Positions 38,713 through 59,727 of a DNA stretch of 64,000 bases are shown here, in pieces. The stretch is from the NCBI GenBank assembly GCA_905250125.1, contig CAJNOL010000950.1, positions 27,425 through 91,424 on the forward strand. Reading direction: 5' to 3'. Origin of the DNA: Rotaria sordida (Eukaryota; Rotifera; Eurotatoria; Philodinida; Philodinidae). The notes under the pieces are model-generated. The model had not been told where the DNA came from, did not search any database, and saw nothing but the letters and a program-made list of their open reading frames with translations. Positions within the stretch are counted from its first letter, which is position 1; each line of letters begins with the position of its first letter. The position numbers and the translations under genes are program-made.

Positions 38713-41700
38713 TCATGAAGTGCTAATTTTTTTTCTAAAACGTATATTTTGAAATGGTTTAAAAAATTTCGTTGATATAATATGTTTTCGTGTTTTTTCT
38801 AATGATGGTAATGATCGACGATCATCAATTGATGAATTTATTATTTGTGAATTTCCATCTAATTGTGTTTGTTGATCATCAGATATAGAATCATTATGAG
38901 AAAATTGACGATCACTTATAGGTTCATATGATGATTTTGTTTGTTTTGATGGTAATGTATTTCCAAGTGAGTCATAAGTATTTGGACGATTATAATTTAT
39001 TGTATTTCGATTTAAATCATTGAGAGAATTTGATGATTTTGAATAAAGTATTGGTGAATTATTAGGTTGATGTTCATTTGCTTGACGACAATTCACCATA
39101 AAACGATTTCTTAAGATTGCTGATGGAGAATTTGACATTTCAAGTCCATTATCAGTTTGACTAATTGTATCTTGTTGAGAATTTCCTGTTAATCCTCTAT
39201 TATAGAAATTACTAAAAACAAAAAAAAAGAACAAATATTTATAATCATTGATAAAAGATAACAATAGTTATAAATAAAATGTCAAAAAAAAACTAAAGAT
39301 CAAATTGATTTTAGATACCAACATTTTATTCAATCCTATGATCAGGCATTATTTGAAATAAATTCAATTATAGATATACATATATATTTTGTTTTTTCTA
39401 ATCAAAAAATTTATTATTCAAAATTCCACTCATTAACAACGAGCTTATAAAAAAATACTCAAGTTATTTATCTAAATCATTTTGAATATAAAATTAAATC
39501 ATTTGATGAACTCAAATGATATTTCATAGGACATATGGAATAATTTGATTTTACCTAAAGTTCAGTTAGTTTTACATTAAATCATTTTGCATATTTGTTT
39601 GCACTATCATCGGTATACCAACAGTAGATTGTCGATATACCACGGTCAAAAGATAACCAACCGCGTTCAAGTATCAAAACTATCGCCGGTGTACTGACAT
39701 GCTTTTTTTTTGTCACTATCGGCAAATATCGTCGGTATAGTGCACATTGTACCGAACGGTTTATCGGCGTATAATATTTAGTGGAAGATATGAGATTGTA
39801 AAATCAATCATAGTTAGTTTTTAGATATATGATGAGAAGAAGATTCTCAATGGGTGGGGAATACTTGAATGTATGATGTGACGCATATATATATGGGTAG
39901 AATCATTCGTTAGCGACGTGACATCGTAAACTTGGAGTATGCATATCTCGGCACTATCAACTAGTTTAGGTGTGATTTTTGAATGGTGTACGAGTCTCTA
40001 TTTACTCTAGATACTATGAAAAAAACAATACTCTAGAGCTTTGTTCAGAGGAGTTATTAACGAAAAACTAGCGTTAGCGATGTGACACCAAAAAGGACAT
40101 CAAAAGTCACTTGATATACTTTGGTTTTTAAAAATTTCTAAGTGTTGCACAATTGTCAAAAACTTAATACGCGATACTAGACACCACTCCTAAGGCCACC
40201 AAATCCCAGTGTAAAATTATTTTGAGAATGTTTAGGTTTTTAAAAAAATAAAATCTATTTGGCGTTAGCGACGTGACAACTTTGTTAGCGACGTGACTGA
40301 GTACGACTACACTACTGATCGAATGCTCTGGTAACGAACTGAAAAGTTCGAAATTGATTCCAAGGGGCTCATATTAATGGTAGGAGGTCCTAGAATAATA
40401 CTAAGACAAACATTTCCATTTCCGCTCTGTCTAACGGCTCTGAAAGGTCGATTTTTTGGAAGGAACTTTTTGAAGTCCGATATCGATGAAAATTTTACCA
40501 TATATGCGGCTCATACCCTAGAGCCAATCCTGAAGTTTTCAAGCTTTTTCCTCATTCGGTTCTCGAGATATTCGCTAATTACTTCTTAATTAGTTAATTA
40601 TTAATTAGTTAATTAATTAATTATTAATCATATGAAAGAGCAGACAATTTTACATAAGCCTATGCAAAAACAATTCACTCAAAACATCTATACTGATAGA
40701 GAATTGCATTCAAATGCAATGGGGGAATGTCCCGTTTTCGCTGATTTTACCCATATATAGAATTTTGATAGTTTTATCAATAGACAAATATTGGGATTAA
40801 TGTGCACAAAAAAAAATTGATCAATCCCTTAGATTCTTTGAATGAATCGATTGCATTTTGTTAAAATAATCTATATTGCAAAGAAAATATTCGATTATAT
40901 TAATATTATTGACATTGTATATTTCATTTAATTGCCTATTTTTCTCTGTAAAGGTTATGGGAGAAAAGTATCAAAGACCTAATATTGATATCATATGTTT
41001 TATTTTTCATATTTTTAAATCTATTATTTCAAATGTAATATTTGCCTCTATGATTAAAAAGGTCTATTTGATTTATTTAAAAATAGATTTTATCGTACCT
41101 GCTTGGTTTACCAATTGATGTTGAATCATTATTTGAACTAAGTAAGCCAGTCGGTTCAAGTGATGCTGGTTTTGATCGATTAGTCGAATCTAATTATTAT
41201 TATTATTATAGAAATGAAATATAAATAAAAATAATTTTTCTATTATTGAATATTAATTACCATTTGGTATAGTTGATGTACAAACTAAATCACTACGATC
41301 GAGTAATGATGCAATTCTATTCCAACGTTGTTCACGTTCTTCATATTCATCATGAACTTCTGCTAATCGTTCTCTAAATAAAATAAAACTTTATTAAAAC
41401 AAAAAAAAACAAAAAAAAGATAAATAACTAACTTAGCTGCATTAATTAATTCACTAATATTATCCATACAACCTGTATGAGCAATACGTACAGCACCGAA
41501 GAAACCTTTTTGCATTTTTGAAATTTTATTCATCTAATCATTTTTAATATTTGATTAAAAAAAACAAAATGTATGAATAAATTTCTACCTGTTCTTTAGC
41601 TGTTAGCATTGCACTTTCAGCTGATTTACGTTTTATTTCAAAAGCTGCTTCTTCAATATGATAAGTACGTTTCAATAAATCGATTAATTCTGTTGGTGCT

Positions 41701-43302
41701 TCATACGATTGATGACGAGCATGTTCTTCTGCTTTACGTAATGCAATACGAAGCTATTCAAGAAAAAAAAAAACAATAAATATGAGTAGAAAATATATAT
41801 ATTTCATTGTTTTTTTTTTGTAAATAAATTACTTGTTCAATTTCTTGAATAGCTAAACGAAGTTGTTTATCATTATCAGCTGTTGTATTACGACGTTTTC
41901 GATATTTATCAGCTTCTTCCTAAAAACAAAAAATTAATCAATTCAGACAATAATCAATGTGTATTATTCAGAGTTAAATAGTTATAAATTCATTAATTAA
42001 AAATATTTTTCGTCATTTTATCATAACATTTCCAAAAATAATTTTTCGATTAAAATGATAAATGTATATATATATATTTGCTTTCGTAAGAAAAAGTATT
42101 TATTATTTACTTTAGATCGTTGTACTTCAATAAACCAAGCATTTAATAATCCTCGATCAACTTTTGGTGTATCTTGTAATTCATTCTCCATAGCTTTCAT
42201 TCTATAGAAATAGAAAATTATTTTTATGAAAAAACAAAAAAAAGAATTTCATTTTCTTCTTACTTTCCAGTTACAGCAATTAAATCACCTTCAGCTTTTT
42301 GTAATGTTTCAAGTTCTTTTAACATTAAATTCATACTTTCTTGAGTTTTACGATGCCGAATAAACGCATAGAGACAAGCAGCAACAGATATTAATAATGC
42401 TGATATTAAAATAATATCTTTGATATAACTATGAATTCCTAAATTAATACAATATGATCATTAAATGAAAAATGACAAGATTAAATAATATACGTTGTGG
42501 TGGACCAAATAAAACTATATCTGTAGCTTTGATAATTAAACGTCGTTTATGTCTTGGATCACGTATTTGCAAAATTGTTGAAAGATATTGTTTTTCATTT
42601 GCTGCTAATCTAATCATAATAGAAAAAAAAGCAGAATATAGATAAATCGAAAAAAGAAATCTAACCTTGGAATCGTTCGACCATCAATTTGATTTCGACG
42701 AAAATATTCAACATACATTGATAAATGAACATTATTAACAAGCCAATTAATAACATCATCATTAGTCCAATTATAAACTTTAAACAAAAAAAAAGAATAT
42801 TCTTCTTTTTTTAGAAAACTTAACAAACCTGGATTATTTTTCCATTGTGTCCATAAATCATCAAATGTTATTTGTAAATCAGCATTTTGAAAACGACGAT
42901 GTCGTACTGAATCAGTTTTAGATTCTAATTCTTCATGAATAAACTAAAATAATTTCTTTTTTTTTTTTTCAAATATCATTTAATAAAAAAAACAAAAAGA
43001 TATTTTACATCACGACTTTCAGATGCTTCAATCAATCCATCTTTATCATCATCCATCTGTTCATGTATTGATTTTATCGCCTGACGACCAAGTCGTTCTT
43101 TATCAGCATCCGTACATGAATTAAATACACCAGTACAATCTATGAAGATTAGAATATTTAACAAAAATAAGAAAAATAATATTTAACCTGGATCCGGAAT
43201 ATTATAAGCAATATTATTATTATTATTATTTTTATTATTATTCGATTGAATTGACTGAAATAAACTTAGTATTAGAATAACATAGAAAATAAATTGATCC
43301 AT
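38713..43302 (-). CDS. STIM: STIM, stromal interaction molecule (ER calcium sensor)
   Basis: Thirteen exons total 1911 nt and encode 636 residues: 43188-43302, 43009-43139, 42829-42943, 42666-42777, 42494-42609, 42264-42438, 42111-42201, 41833-41919, 41589-41753, 41433-41533, 41261-41373, 41099-41189, 38713-39211. There is a hydrophobic signal peptide (1-20). Two cysteines six residues apart (C40, C47) match the luminal pair of human STIM1. The EF-hand loop DDDKDGLIEASE (68-79) has all calcium ligands. SAM spans about 121-190 (VYNWTNDDVINWLVNN) and ends near IVLFGPP; the transmembrane helix is about 203-222. Coiled coil 1 follows, then the SOAR/CAD region (LRIALRKAEEH...KISKMQKGFFGAVRIAH), and a basic tail (KFFKPFQNIRFRKK). 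It senses ER calcium and gates Orai channels. The last intron (39212-41098) is 1.9 kb and repeat-bearing. Confidence 0.94.
39212..41098. other. STIM intron 12 (1.9 kb)
   Basis: This contains repeated TATCGTCGGTATA-like phrases at about 39605-39775, four copies of a 14-bp motif (39909-40297) and a TTAATTAG simple repeat at about 40588-40632. Short open frames here lack coding features. Confidence 0.6.
39909..40297. repeat. four copies of GTTAGCGACGTGAC in STIM intron 12
   Basis: Copies lie at 39909-39922, 40073-40086 (one mismatch, GATGTGAC), 40264-40277 and 40284-40297. All are on the same strand, with start-to-start spacings of 164, 191 and 20 bp. Surrounding sequence is not obviously repeated. 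Confidence 0.8.
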
Positions 43303-44543
43303 TTGACTACATGAATCTAAAATAATGTAAAAGTGTGCGTTGTTATTATTATTATTTTTTTTTTCTGTTTAACAGAACAACGATTAATATCATTGCGTTG
43401 ATGATATATGTCTTTAGTCGATAAGAAAAGAATTACAGGTGAAATGCTATGAAATGTCAATGTATAAAAGGACAATCAAAAAATATAAAAATGAGTAGAA
43501 AAAAAAAACAGACTATAATTCTTTTCTTTTCTGTTATTTTTTATCGGTCTATGAGTCTCTTATAAAAAAAAAAAAAAACCATTGAATAAATATCGATAGA
43601 ACGAATAATTCAAAGAAATATATTCGTTTATATATTTATGTATTTTTCAAATATCATAATAATAATAATAAATATGTCGAAATAGTATGTAATTTTCTAT
43701 TGAATGAGAAACCAAAAAAAGAAAATAATAATAACAAGAAGAAGAATGAGTAAGAGCTCACTTAATATGTTAAAAGAAAAATATTCTAGAAACTTTGCTG
43801 TAAAGAATAATCTCATATATATATATAAATATATATATATGCGCATATTTCTATAGATAGAAACGCTGTTGTTGTTGTTATTATTGTTTTACTTTTTTTT
43901 TGTGTTTCGGCTCATTTTCGATAGAAATGACGTTGGAGATAAACAGAATGGAAAGAGGAAAACGAACAAATAGAATAGAAATTTGTTGTTACCAGCTGAT
44001 GCTATTGCCAATTGCCTTTCAAGCGTAGCTGACATTTTTAGAAACAAATATACAATATATTGTCTATCTTCTGCAAATGTAATCGGACACCATAGACACA
44101 CTTACTTCTTTAAATAAAAGAAAAAGAATTAATGACTTCAACCTATTGTAAACTATATATATATATATAGATATGTTATAATGAATCAAATAAACAAAAA
44201 AGAAGTAATAATCAAATCTATACAATGTCATAATATGATGGTTCAATAAATATCTACTTCAGACGAGAAGATAGCTTTGTCATAACCTTTCGAATAATAT
44301 TGATTGATTGATCGATTGATTGATTTTCTTATTATGTAAAGTAAGAATATCTAATGATTCATCGTATGTTATAAGTCGACAATGATGATCCAATGAAAAT
44401 TTTTTTTCGTGAAAATTTATCATTGGATGTTTATATAAACCTCTGACAATACTTTATTTGAGTGTTCCATATTTACCTTTCAAATTTCAAACATTGTCTT
44501 ATTGTATCTTTTTCGAATTGATTATCTAAAAAGGAAAAAGAAA
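43303..44543. promoter_or_regulatory. divergent intergenic region between STIM and RBM17
   Basis: 1.24 kb separates two genes reading away from each other, so it should contain both promoters. On the STIM side a splice-acceptor-like ATTATTTTAG (AG at 43318-43317) precedes the ATG by 14 nt. AT runs and a TGATTGAT run near 44300-44325 were seen; no specific factor site can be assigned. Confidence 0.5.
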
Positions 44544-47500
44544 ATGTCACTCTATGATGATGAAGTACTTGAACCGAATAAAGATGGTACTACAAAAGGT
44601 TAGTTTAAAAAATAATCGCAAAAGAAAAATATTATATCTATTTGTTTATTTTTTTATAATCAGTTGGAGCTTGGTCCGACTCAATTAAATTACTTCAAGG
44701 ACCAATTCATGCGAAAAAATTTCATCAACAACAACAACTTAAAGTAAAATATTTTATTTTGAAGATTATTATTTACATTAAATATTGATCATTGAAATTT
44801 TTTTTTTGTTTTTTAGAAAGATCTTACTAAAAATGTTGTTGGACCTGTAGCTGATCTACGTAAAAAACGAGCACCAGCATTACCACGTCATCCAAATGCT
44901 GAAGTTACATTTAATAGTATTACTGGAAAGGTTAAATATTTTTAATTTAAACAAAAACAAAAAAAAAGAATTTTTTTAATATTATTTAAGATGGAATTAC
45001 GTGATAGTAATTCACCACAACAAGATTCTAGTGGACCATCATCTTCAGTAACAGCATTAATTCAAAATATAACATCAAATATATCTGTATTTGGTTATAC
45101 AGATGAATATGATCCATTAAAACCAAATGATTATGAAAAAATAAAAGAACAACGTAAACGTGAACAATATCAACGTGATCGTGATATTGAACGTCAACGA
45201 CGTAATGAAGATGAACAACGAAATTTATATGATGATGATCATGAAAATGATGAAAATGATGATTATAATCGTGAATCAAATGATCGATCAATACGAAAAG
45301 GAAATGTTTTTGCACCACCTTCATCATTAATTGAAGAAGATAGACGTGCTAGTAATAATAATCAAAATGAATCAGGTATATTTAATTAAAAAAAAAAAGA
45401 CAAAAATTCTTTTTCTTGATGTTTTAGATACAAAAGATGAATATCCATCAATACCTTCATCTAATTCAGATGAACGTATTGAAGATATGGAAACAGAAAG
45501 TACAGGACCAAATCTTAGTTTTGGATCTACTAAAGGGTATTTTATTAATTTATTATTTAAGATTAATAAAACTTTTAGAATCGATCTTCTACAAACAAAA
45601 CAAAAAAGACCATAGCATAGTAAAATAACAAAGATAAATCAACGACTGTTATACAGTTTTGAGTTTGAGTATTGATTAGAGACATGCATGAGATTCCGTC
45701 TCCGGATATAAATTATAGAAACTTCTAAAACCTTTTTTTTCATATGTAACATCACTTGATGGAAATTATCTCTAAATTTCAGTTGTATTTTTTCTTGGAA
45801 ATCATTCCAAGTATCTTACCTATACAAAAATATTCAAAAATTTAATCAATTTTAATTTTTCTATCTAACATATCTATTTATTCGCTCATAAAATACCCTC
45901 AAATCAGATATGATTCGTGATAGTTCACGAATTTTGAATTACATAATATCTCTGAACATGTCAGGTGTTGCAAATTTAGGGAAAGAAAATTTCTCGAAAT
46001 TAAAATTTTTAACCCTGCAAATCTCTGGTACGGATGCAATCTTCTATTCGTCCACACTCACATTCATGTCTCTTTTTAGTATTTTTACTTTTAACATTAG
46101 TCAGGGAAATGATACGGAGTCTAGCTAAAAAAGTATCACATAACAGAAAAATTCAAAGTTTTTCCTTGTTTGAACAATTACAATTATATGTATCTACCAA
46201 CGACAAAACGACTGCAAATCGTATTTTTTGGTGTAACTTTTGATAGAAACAAGATAGAGAGCTGCGATTTTCACTATTGGAAAGAGGAGATGAAGACGCA
46301 TCGAGTCATATGTTATAGACCTTTTGACCTGGTTTTTCTAAGGTTTTCAATTGAGCTTTTTGAAAAACAACGTTCTTAATAGGTGATTATAGTGAATTTT
46401 CAATTATCTGATATGTATTGAAAGTGATAATTGAACATCTATAAAACTGTGCAAGGCTCAGATTCTTAGCTTCAATCATTTAGGAGTTATAGGTATTCTA
46501 CTCGAAACTATAAGCCGATTTTTCTAGCAATTCTTGTAAAAAAAAGCATTTTTTTTCTTTTTTCTTTTTCATAAAAACTATTTTTCCGCTACCTTTTTTA
46601 GATGATCGATTTAAAAAGCCTCAGAAAACATATTTAAAGAAACTTATAATATACATTTCGATGCGTCTTCATCTCCTCTTTCCAACAGTGAAAACCGCAG
46701 CTCTCTATCTTGTTTCTATCAAAAGTTACACCAAAAAATACGATTTGCAGTCGTTTTGTCGTTGGTAGTATGAGTACTATTTAATAAAAATTTCTTAAAT
46801 TAAGTCTCGGTACAATCTAAATTCATAAAATCTTATTAAAATTTCAATCGAGTTATTCGCTTACTATTTGTTAATCATCAAACACAAACGAACATACTTT
46901 TCAGTTAATTTCGACTAAACACAAATCATTGCAAGAGATTGCTATAAAAATTAACATCAATCCAGGGATGTCCAGAAGTCGTCAAGATTAAAGGGGGGAG
47001 GATGAGTGTTCTTAGGAATCGACGTGCGACAAAAAATAATAAAACGTTAGAACTGCGCTATAGAAAAGCAAAAATCTTGTAAGACTAGATGGCGAGATAC
47101 TTCTATATCACTCTACATCAAAGAATTTTTATACAAGAAAATATAATAGTCACGTACAATCTCTTCTGATGACATCTCTTCTCTTGATCTGAAGTATTAA
47201 CTTAAGAAATAATGATATATAATTTATTTTTAGTGCAGCTGCTGTTGCTAAAATGATGGCTAAAATGGGTTATCGAGAAGGTCAAGGTCTTGGTAAATCT
47301 CAACAAGGTATGAGTTCAGCATTAATTGTTGAAAAAACAAGTAAACGTGGTGGAAAAATTGTACATGAAAAAGAATTACCAATTAAAGGTAAATTATTAA
47401 TTAGATTAAAAAATAGATTATTAAAAAAAAAATACTTTTTTTTTTTAGATATAATTTTACTTCCACCACCACCACCGCCACCACCTTCTCTTCTACCAAC

Positions 47501-48272
47501 TATGGCACCTCCTTCTGTTGTTATTCCAAAAGGTGATTCCGGTATAAATATAGCTGATGAATTAAGAGGAGCAACAAAAGTTATTTTACTTAAAGTATTT
47601 AAATAGTTTCAAGATACAAAAACATATACTTTATTATTCGATTTTCTTTTTAAGAATATGGTTGGCCCTGGTGAAGTTGATGATTTACTTGATAGTAAAA
47701 AAATTTATTTTTGAAAATATTCAAATTTTTGTTTTATTTTTTATTTTTCAGGTGAAACAAAAGAAGAATGTCAAAAATATGGTGAAGTTGAAAAATGTCT
47801 TATTTATGAAGTATATACATGAAATTCTATATATTTTTTTTTTGATTAATTAAATTTTAATTTTTATAAGATTCCTGATGCACCTGAAGATGAAGCTGTA
47901 CGAATATTTATTGAATTTAAACGAGTTGAATCAGCTATTAAAGGTATGTTGTCTAATATTTAGTTGAATGGTTTCTTGCGATTGAAATTCTTTGGTAACG
48001 AGTTCGAATCTTCATTGAGGAAAGTCTTTGCTATGATGATTTAAATGATAGGTATGATAGAAAAAAAATTTTCATGATTCCATATCATAGAGCCAAAAAA
48101 TAATTATCTGAGCAAAGATATATATATATATATATATATATTGAAATTAATTATTTTATAAATTCTAGCTGTTGTCGATATGAATGGACGATATTTTGCT
48201 GGACGTGTTGTTAAAGCAAAATTCTACAATGTTGATAAATTTCGTCAATTTGATTTAGCTGATGATTCTTGA
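44544..48272 (+). CDS. RBM17: RBM17/SPF45 splicing factor (G-patch and UHM)
   Basis: Eleven exons total 1320 nt and encode 439 residues (human about 400): 44544-44598, 44664-44743, 44817-44930, 44991-45375, 45428-45536, 47234-47388, 47449-47594, 47655-47694, 47752-47810, 47871-47943, 48169-48272. All phases agree. The N-terminus MSLYDDDE and the segment TDEYDPLKPNDYEKIKEQRK match the family, followed by an acidic/basic charged region. The G-patch is at about 255-300 (KMGYREGQGLGKSQQGM, KTSKRGGKI). A polyproline run precedes the C-terminal U2AF-homology RRM (KVILLKNMVGPGEV, ETKEECQKYG, DEAVRIFIEFKRVESA) with the NGRYF motif that binds ULM tryptophans of SF1, U2AF65 and SF3B1. It acts in 3' splice-site selection in the nucleus. 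Intron 5 (1.7 kb) holds an inverted repeat. Confidence 0.94.
46194..46768. mobile_element. foldback element in RBM17 intron 5
   Basis: Arms 46194-46303 and 46659-46768 are about 110 bp each and nearly perfect complements. The left contains CTACCAACGACAAAACGACT and AGAGGAGATGAAGACGCAT; the right contains their complements. The spacer is about 355 bp. No transposase or duplication was identified. Confidence 0.75.
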
Positions 48273-48418
48273 TATAAAAACAATATTATCTCATATGTTT
48301 TATGTCTTTGTACAGTTTATGTGATGATGTTTACAAAACAAAAATAAAAAAATAATTGTGAAAACAACAGTTTGAAGGGATTATTTTTTTTTTTTGTTTT
48401 GTTTTGTTCTTTCAGATT
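48273..48418 (+). promoter_or_regulatory. RBM17-TBC1D23 intercistronic region: polyA signal, T-rich tract and acceptor
   Basis: Only 146 bp separate the RBM17 stop from the TBC1D23 ATG. An AATAAA (48343-48348) is followed about 65 bp later by a long T-rich tract ending in TTCTTTCAG (AG at 48414-48415), three bases before the ATG. This arrangement is typical of polycistronic transcripts resolved by 3' end formation and spliced-leader addition. A short 5' UTR intron is the alternative. Confidence 0.55.
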
Positions 48419-57304
<8,886 letters not shown>

Positions 57305-57830
57305 ACAACTTTTTTTTTTTAAAAATATTATGTGAAATTTTTTTTTTTAATCGAAAACTAATTTAATTTAACATTTTAAATTAACACAAAAAAAAAATAT
57401 GTTTTTCGAATTTGTAGAACGGATGAAACATAAGTTCTACAGAAATTTTATGTTTTTTTGATATAACGTTGTAATCCAATATCGTAGAAACTTCATCCCT
57501 TTTTTTGTTAGAAAGAGCAAAATGTCTAATGCAAAAAAATAAATATAAGTAAAAGTCTTAGAACAAAAGGTATCGAGAACTTCTTGCGAAAGTTTTTTTT
57601 TTTTTTTTGAAATATATTTTGTTTGATATTTTTTTATTCCAGCATTATAAAGACATAGCTATTCATTGCAACGAAGATTTTTGTGTGACATTAAAATAAT
57701 TGATCTAGCTTAGGAAGAGACTAAATTATCAATAGTTTAATTAAAAATTCTATTCAATTTTGATAACATGAAAATAAACTTTTTTTTTTACTGAATATCT
57801 TAGCATCCTATTCCAAATAATGTCGTTTCA
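57305..57830. other. 3' region of TBC1D23
   Basis: T-rich 3' UTR and spacer. An AATAAA at about 57538-57543 is a possible polyadenylation signal. Nothing else was recognised. Confidence 0.45.
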
Positions 57831-58094
57831 GGGCGACAGACGCCTTCATCCGTGTCACAGATCGCGACGGACGTTATTAACATAATACAATCAAAGCCCA
57901 TATATTCACAGGTCTATAAGAAATTAAATTTATTTCGTTTTAATTTTCTACTCTTCTACAATTTGAACAACAACAAGTATAGATCGAAAAGGGTGCAGAT
58001 GAGGGCGAGATCTCTATTCCTACCAACATCGACGCCTAAAAGAAGTAAAGTGACTAAAAGGAATGAAATTTATGAAAGTCATAGCAGCTTGTAA
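57831..58094 (+). other. coding-like island with atypical codon use
   Basis: After TTTCAG at about 57826-57831 an open frame runs to TAA at 58092. It uses G/C-ending codons (CAG, ACG, GTG, GCG, AGG, TCG) that are rare in the other genes. Pieces include SVSQIATDVINIIQSKPIYS and a basic stretch RSKRVQMRARSLFLP. CACAG/GTCTAT near 57911 could be a donor, and CAACAAG before TATAGATCG an acceptor. No family is recognised. It could be a remnant exon of a mobile element or foreign gene, or chance. Confidence 0.3.
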
Positions 58095-58844
58095 AACCGC
58101 TGCAATCATTACTAATAAAAAGTCATTGATATACTAGAGAATGTTATAAAATATATAGAATAATTCGTTTTTTTTCGCGAGAGTAATAATACTCTCTTGT
58201 TATATCTAAAAGACTCACAACAGGCTGGTAAAAAGATAGCATTTTTCTATTGAATGAAATTCTTTTTTTCCTAAATTTGAAAAAGTCTTCCAATACTTTT
58301 TCTTCTAAGATTTTTTTTTTTGTAATTTTCGAGAAGCATTTCTGATCGAATTCGTTTATAAGATTTATATACTAGACATGTTGCTCTTTCTAACAAACAA
58401 ACAATGAAGTTTCAAAGATATTGCATTAGAACACTATATAAAAAATAAAATTAATGCAGAACTTTTGCTTCACCAATTATCATTAATCATAGTCGAGGGT
58501 TCAGCTTGTGATCAAATTCAAGATTTTTGTTTTTTCTGTATTGAAATAGTTTTCATAGTAGTTCATGACAATGGTTAATTAAAATAATAATAAAAAAGTA
58601 CATTTTTGTATCCTTCTGCGGTTTCAGACTATCGAATTCATCGTACTACGATCATATGTTTTAAATCTCACTCTTATTTGAAATGTTCAAACGAATTGAG
58701 AAAATAATATATGATAACAAGATTTTTTAACTCGATTATTTTAGAAATAAGATTTTTTCAATTCAAATATAATCGCTTGAAATCAGTAAATCTTGAATAG
58801 AAGGACTATAGCGATCAAAAGAAAGAATTATTAAATTCTAACTA

Positions 58845-59444
58845 CAGTGGCGGATCTAGGATTTTTAAAAACGTTATATCTCACGTTCAGAGCATGGGAT
58901 CCACATGAAACTTATGTAGGATGATACTGGACCCAAATGAAAGGTTTTTACGAAAAAAATTTTTCGATCGAAGTTTGCGAAAAAAATTTCGTTTTTAAAA
59001 TCGCCCCCTCCCCTCAAATATTTTTGTGTTTAGCGATAATCTATTGTTAAGAATTTCATCGTAATCTACATCGAATTTCATCGACAGATTTCAAATTTCA
59101 TGTAAAAATATGCATCCGTTCAGGAGTTATAACGTTTTCAATTTTCGAAATATGTCCCAAAAAACGGAACAAAGATTCAAAACGTTATAAGTTCTGAACG
59201 GATGCATATTTTTACATGAAATTTGAAATCTGTCGATGAAATTCGATGTAGATTACGATGAAATTCTTAACAATAGATTATCGCTAAAAACAAAAAAAAT
59301 TTGAGGGGGCGGCGATTTTAAAAACGAAATTTTTTTCGTGAAAACCTTCCATTTGGGTCCAATATCATCCTACATAAGTTTCATGTGGATCCCATGCTCT
59401 GAATGTAAGATATAACGTTTTTAAAAATCCTAGATTCGCCACTG
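58845..59444. mobile_element. hAT-like non-autonomous foldback element, copy B (complete)
   Basis: The element runs from CAGTGGCGGATCTAGG to CCTAGATTCGCCACTG and is flanked on both sides by the identical 8-bp duplication TCTAACTA (58837-58844 and 59445-59452). CAGTG termini plus an 8-bp duplication are the hAT signature. The two arms of about 290 bp are near-perfect complements around a loop of about 40 bp. No transposase. Confidence 0.9.
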
Positions 59445-59727
59445 TCTAACTATAAATTTCAATATATAAAACGTGTTAGATGACGGCTAGGAGCATTTCT
59501 TGAAAATGAGATCGTATAAAAAGTTATACACTTTATATCAATTGAAAGCTTGTTTTCTCCTAACAACTTAGAAAATTGCTACCTTCTTCTTGTTATAAAT
59601 TTTCAAGTTTGTCTAACATTATATTTATATTTTCTTGTGTTTGACTTTCACGAAATAAAATATAAATAAATCCGATAATAGATAATATTATTTTTCATTG
59701 ACTATCAATCTTAAATTAAACTTTAAT

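Noticed and set aside
39909..40297. CRISPR-like array of GTTAGCGACGTGAC
   Set aside because: Only four short copies with irregular spacing in an animal intron; no array structure.
45028..45327. Minus-strand open frame rich in His/Val
   Set aside because: It is the antisense shadow of RBM17 exon 4; the sense frame matches SPF45.
46034..46379. Open frames in RBM17 intron 5
   Set aside because: They overlap the arm of an inverted repeat and mirror each other; no coding evidence.
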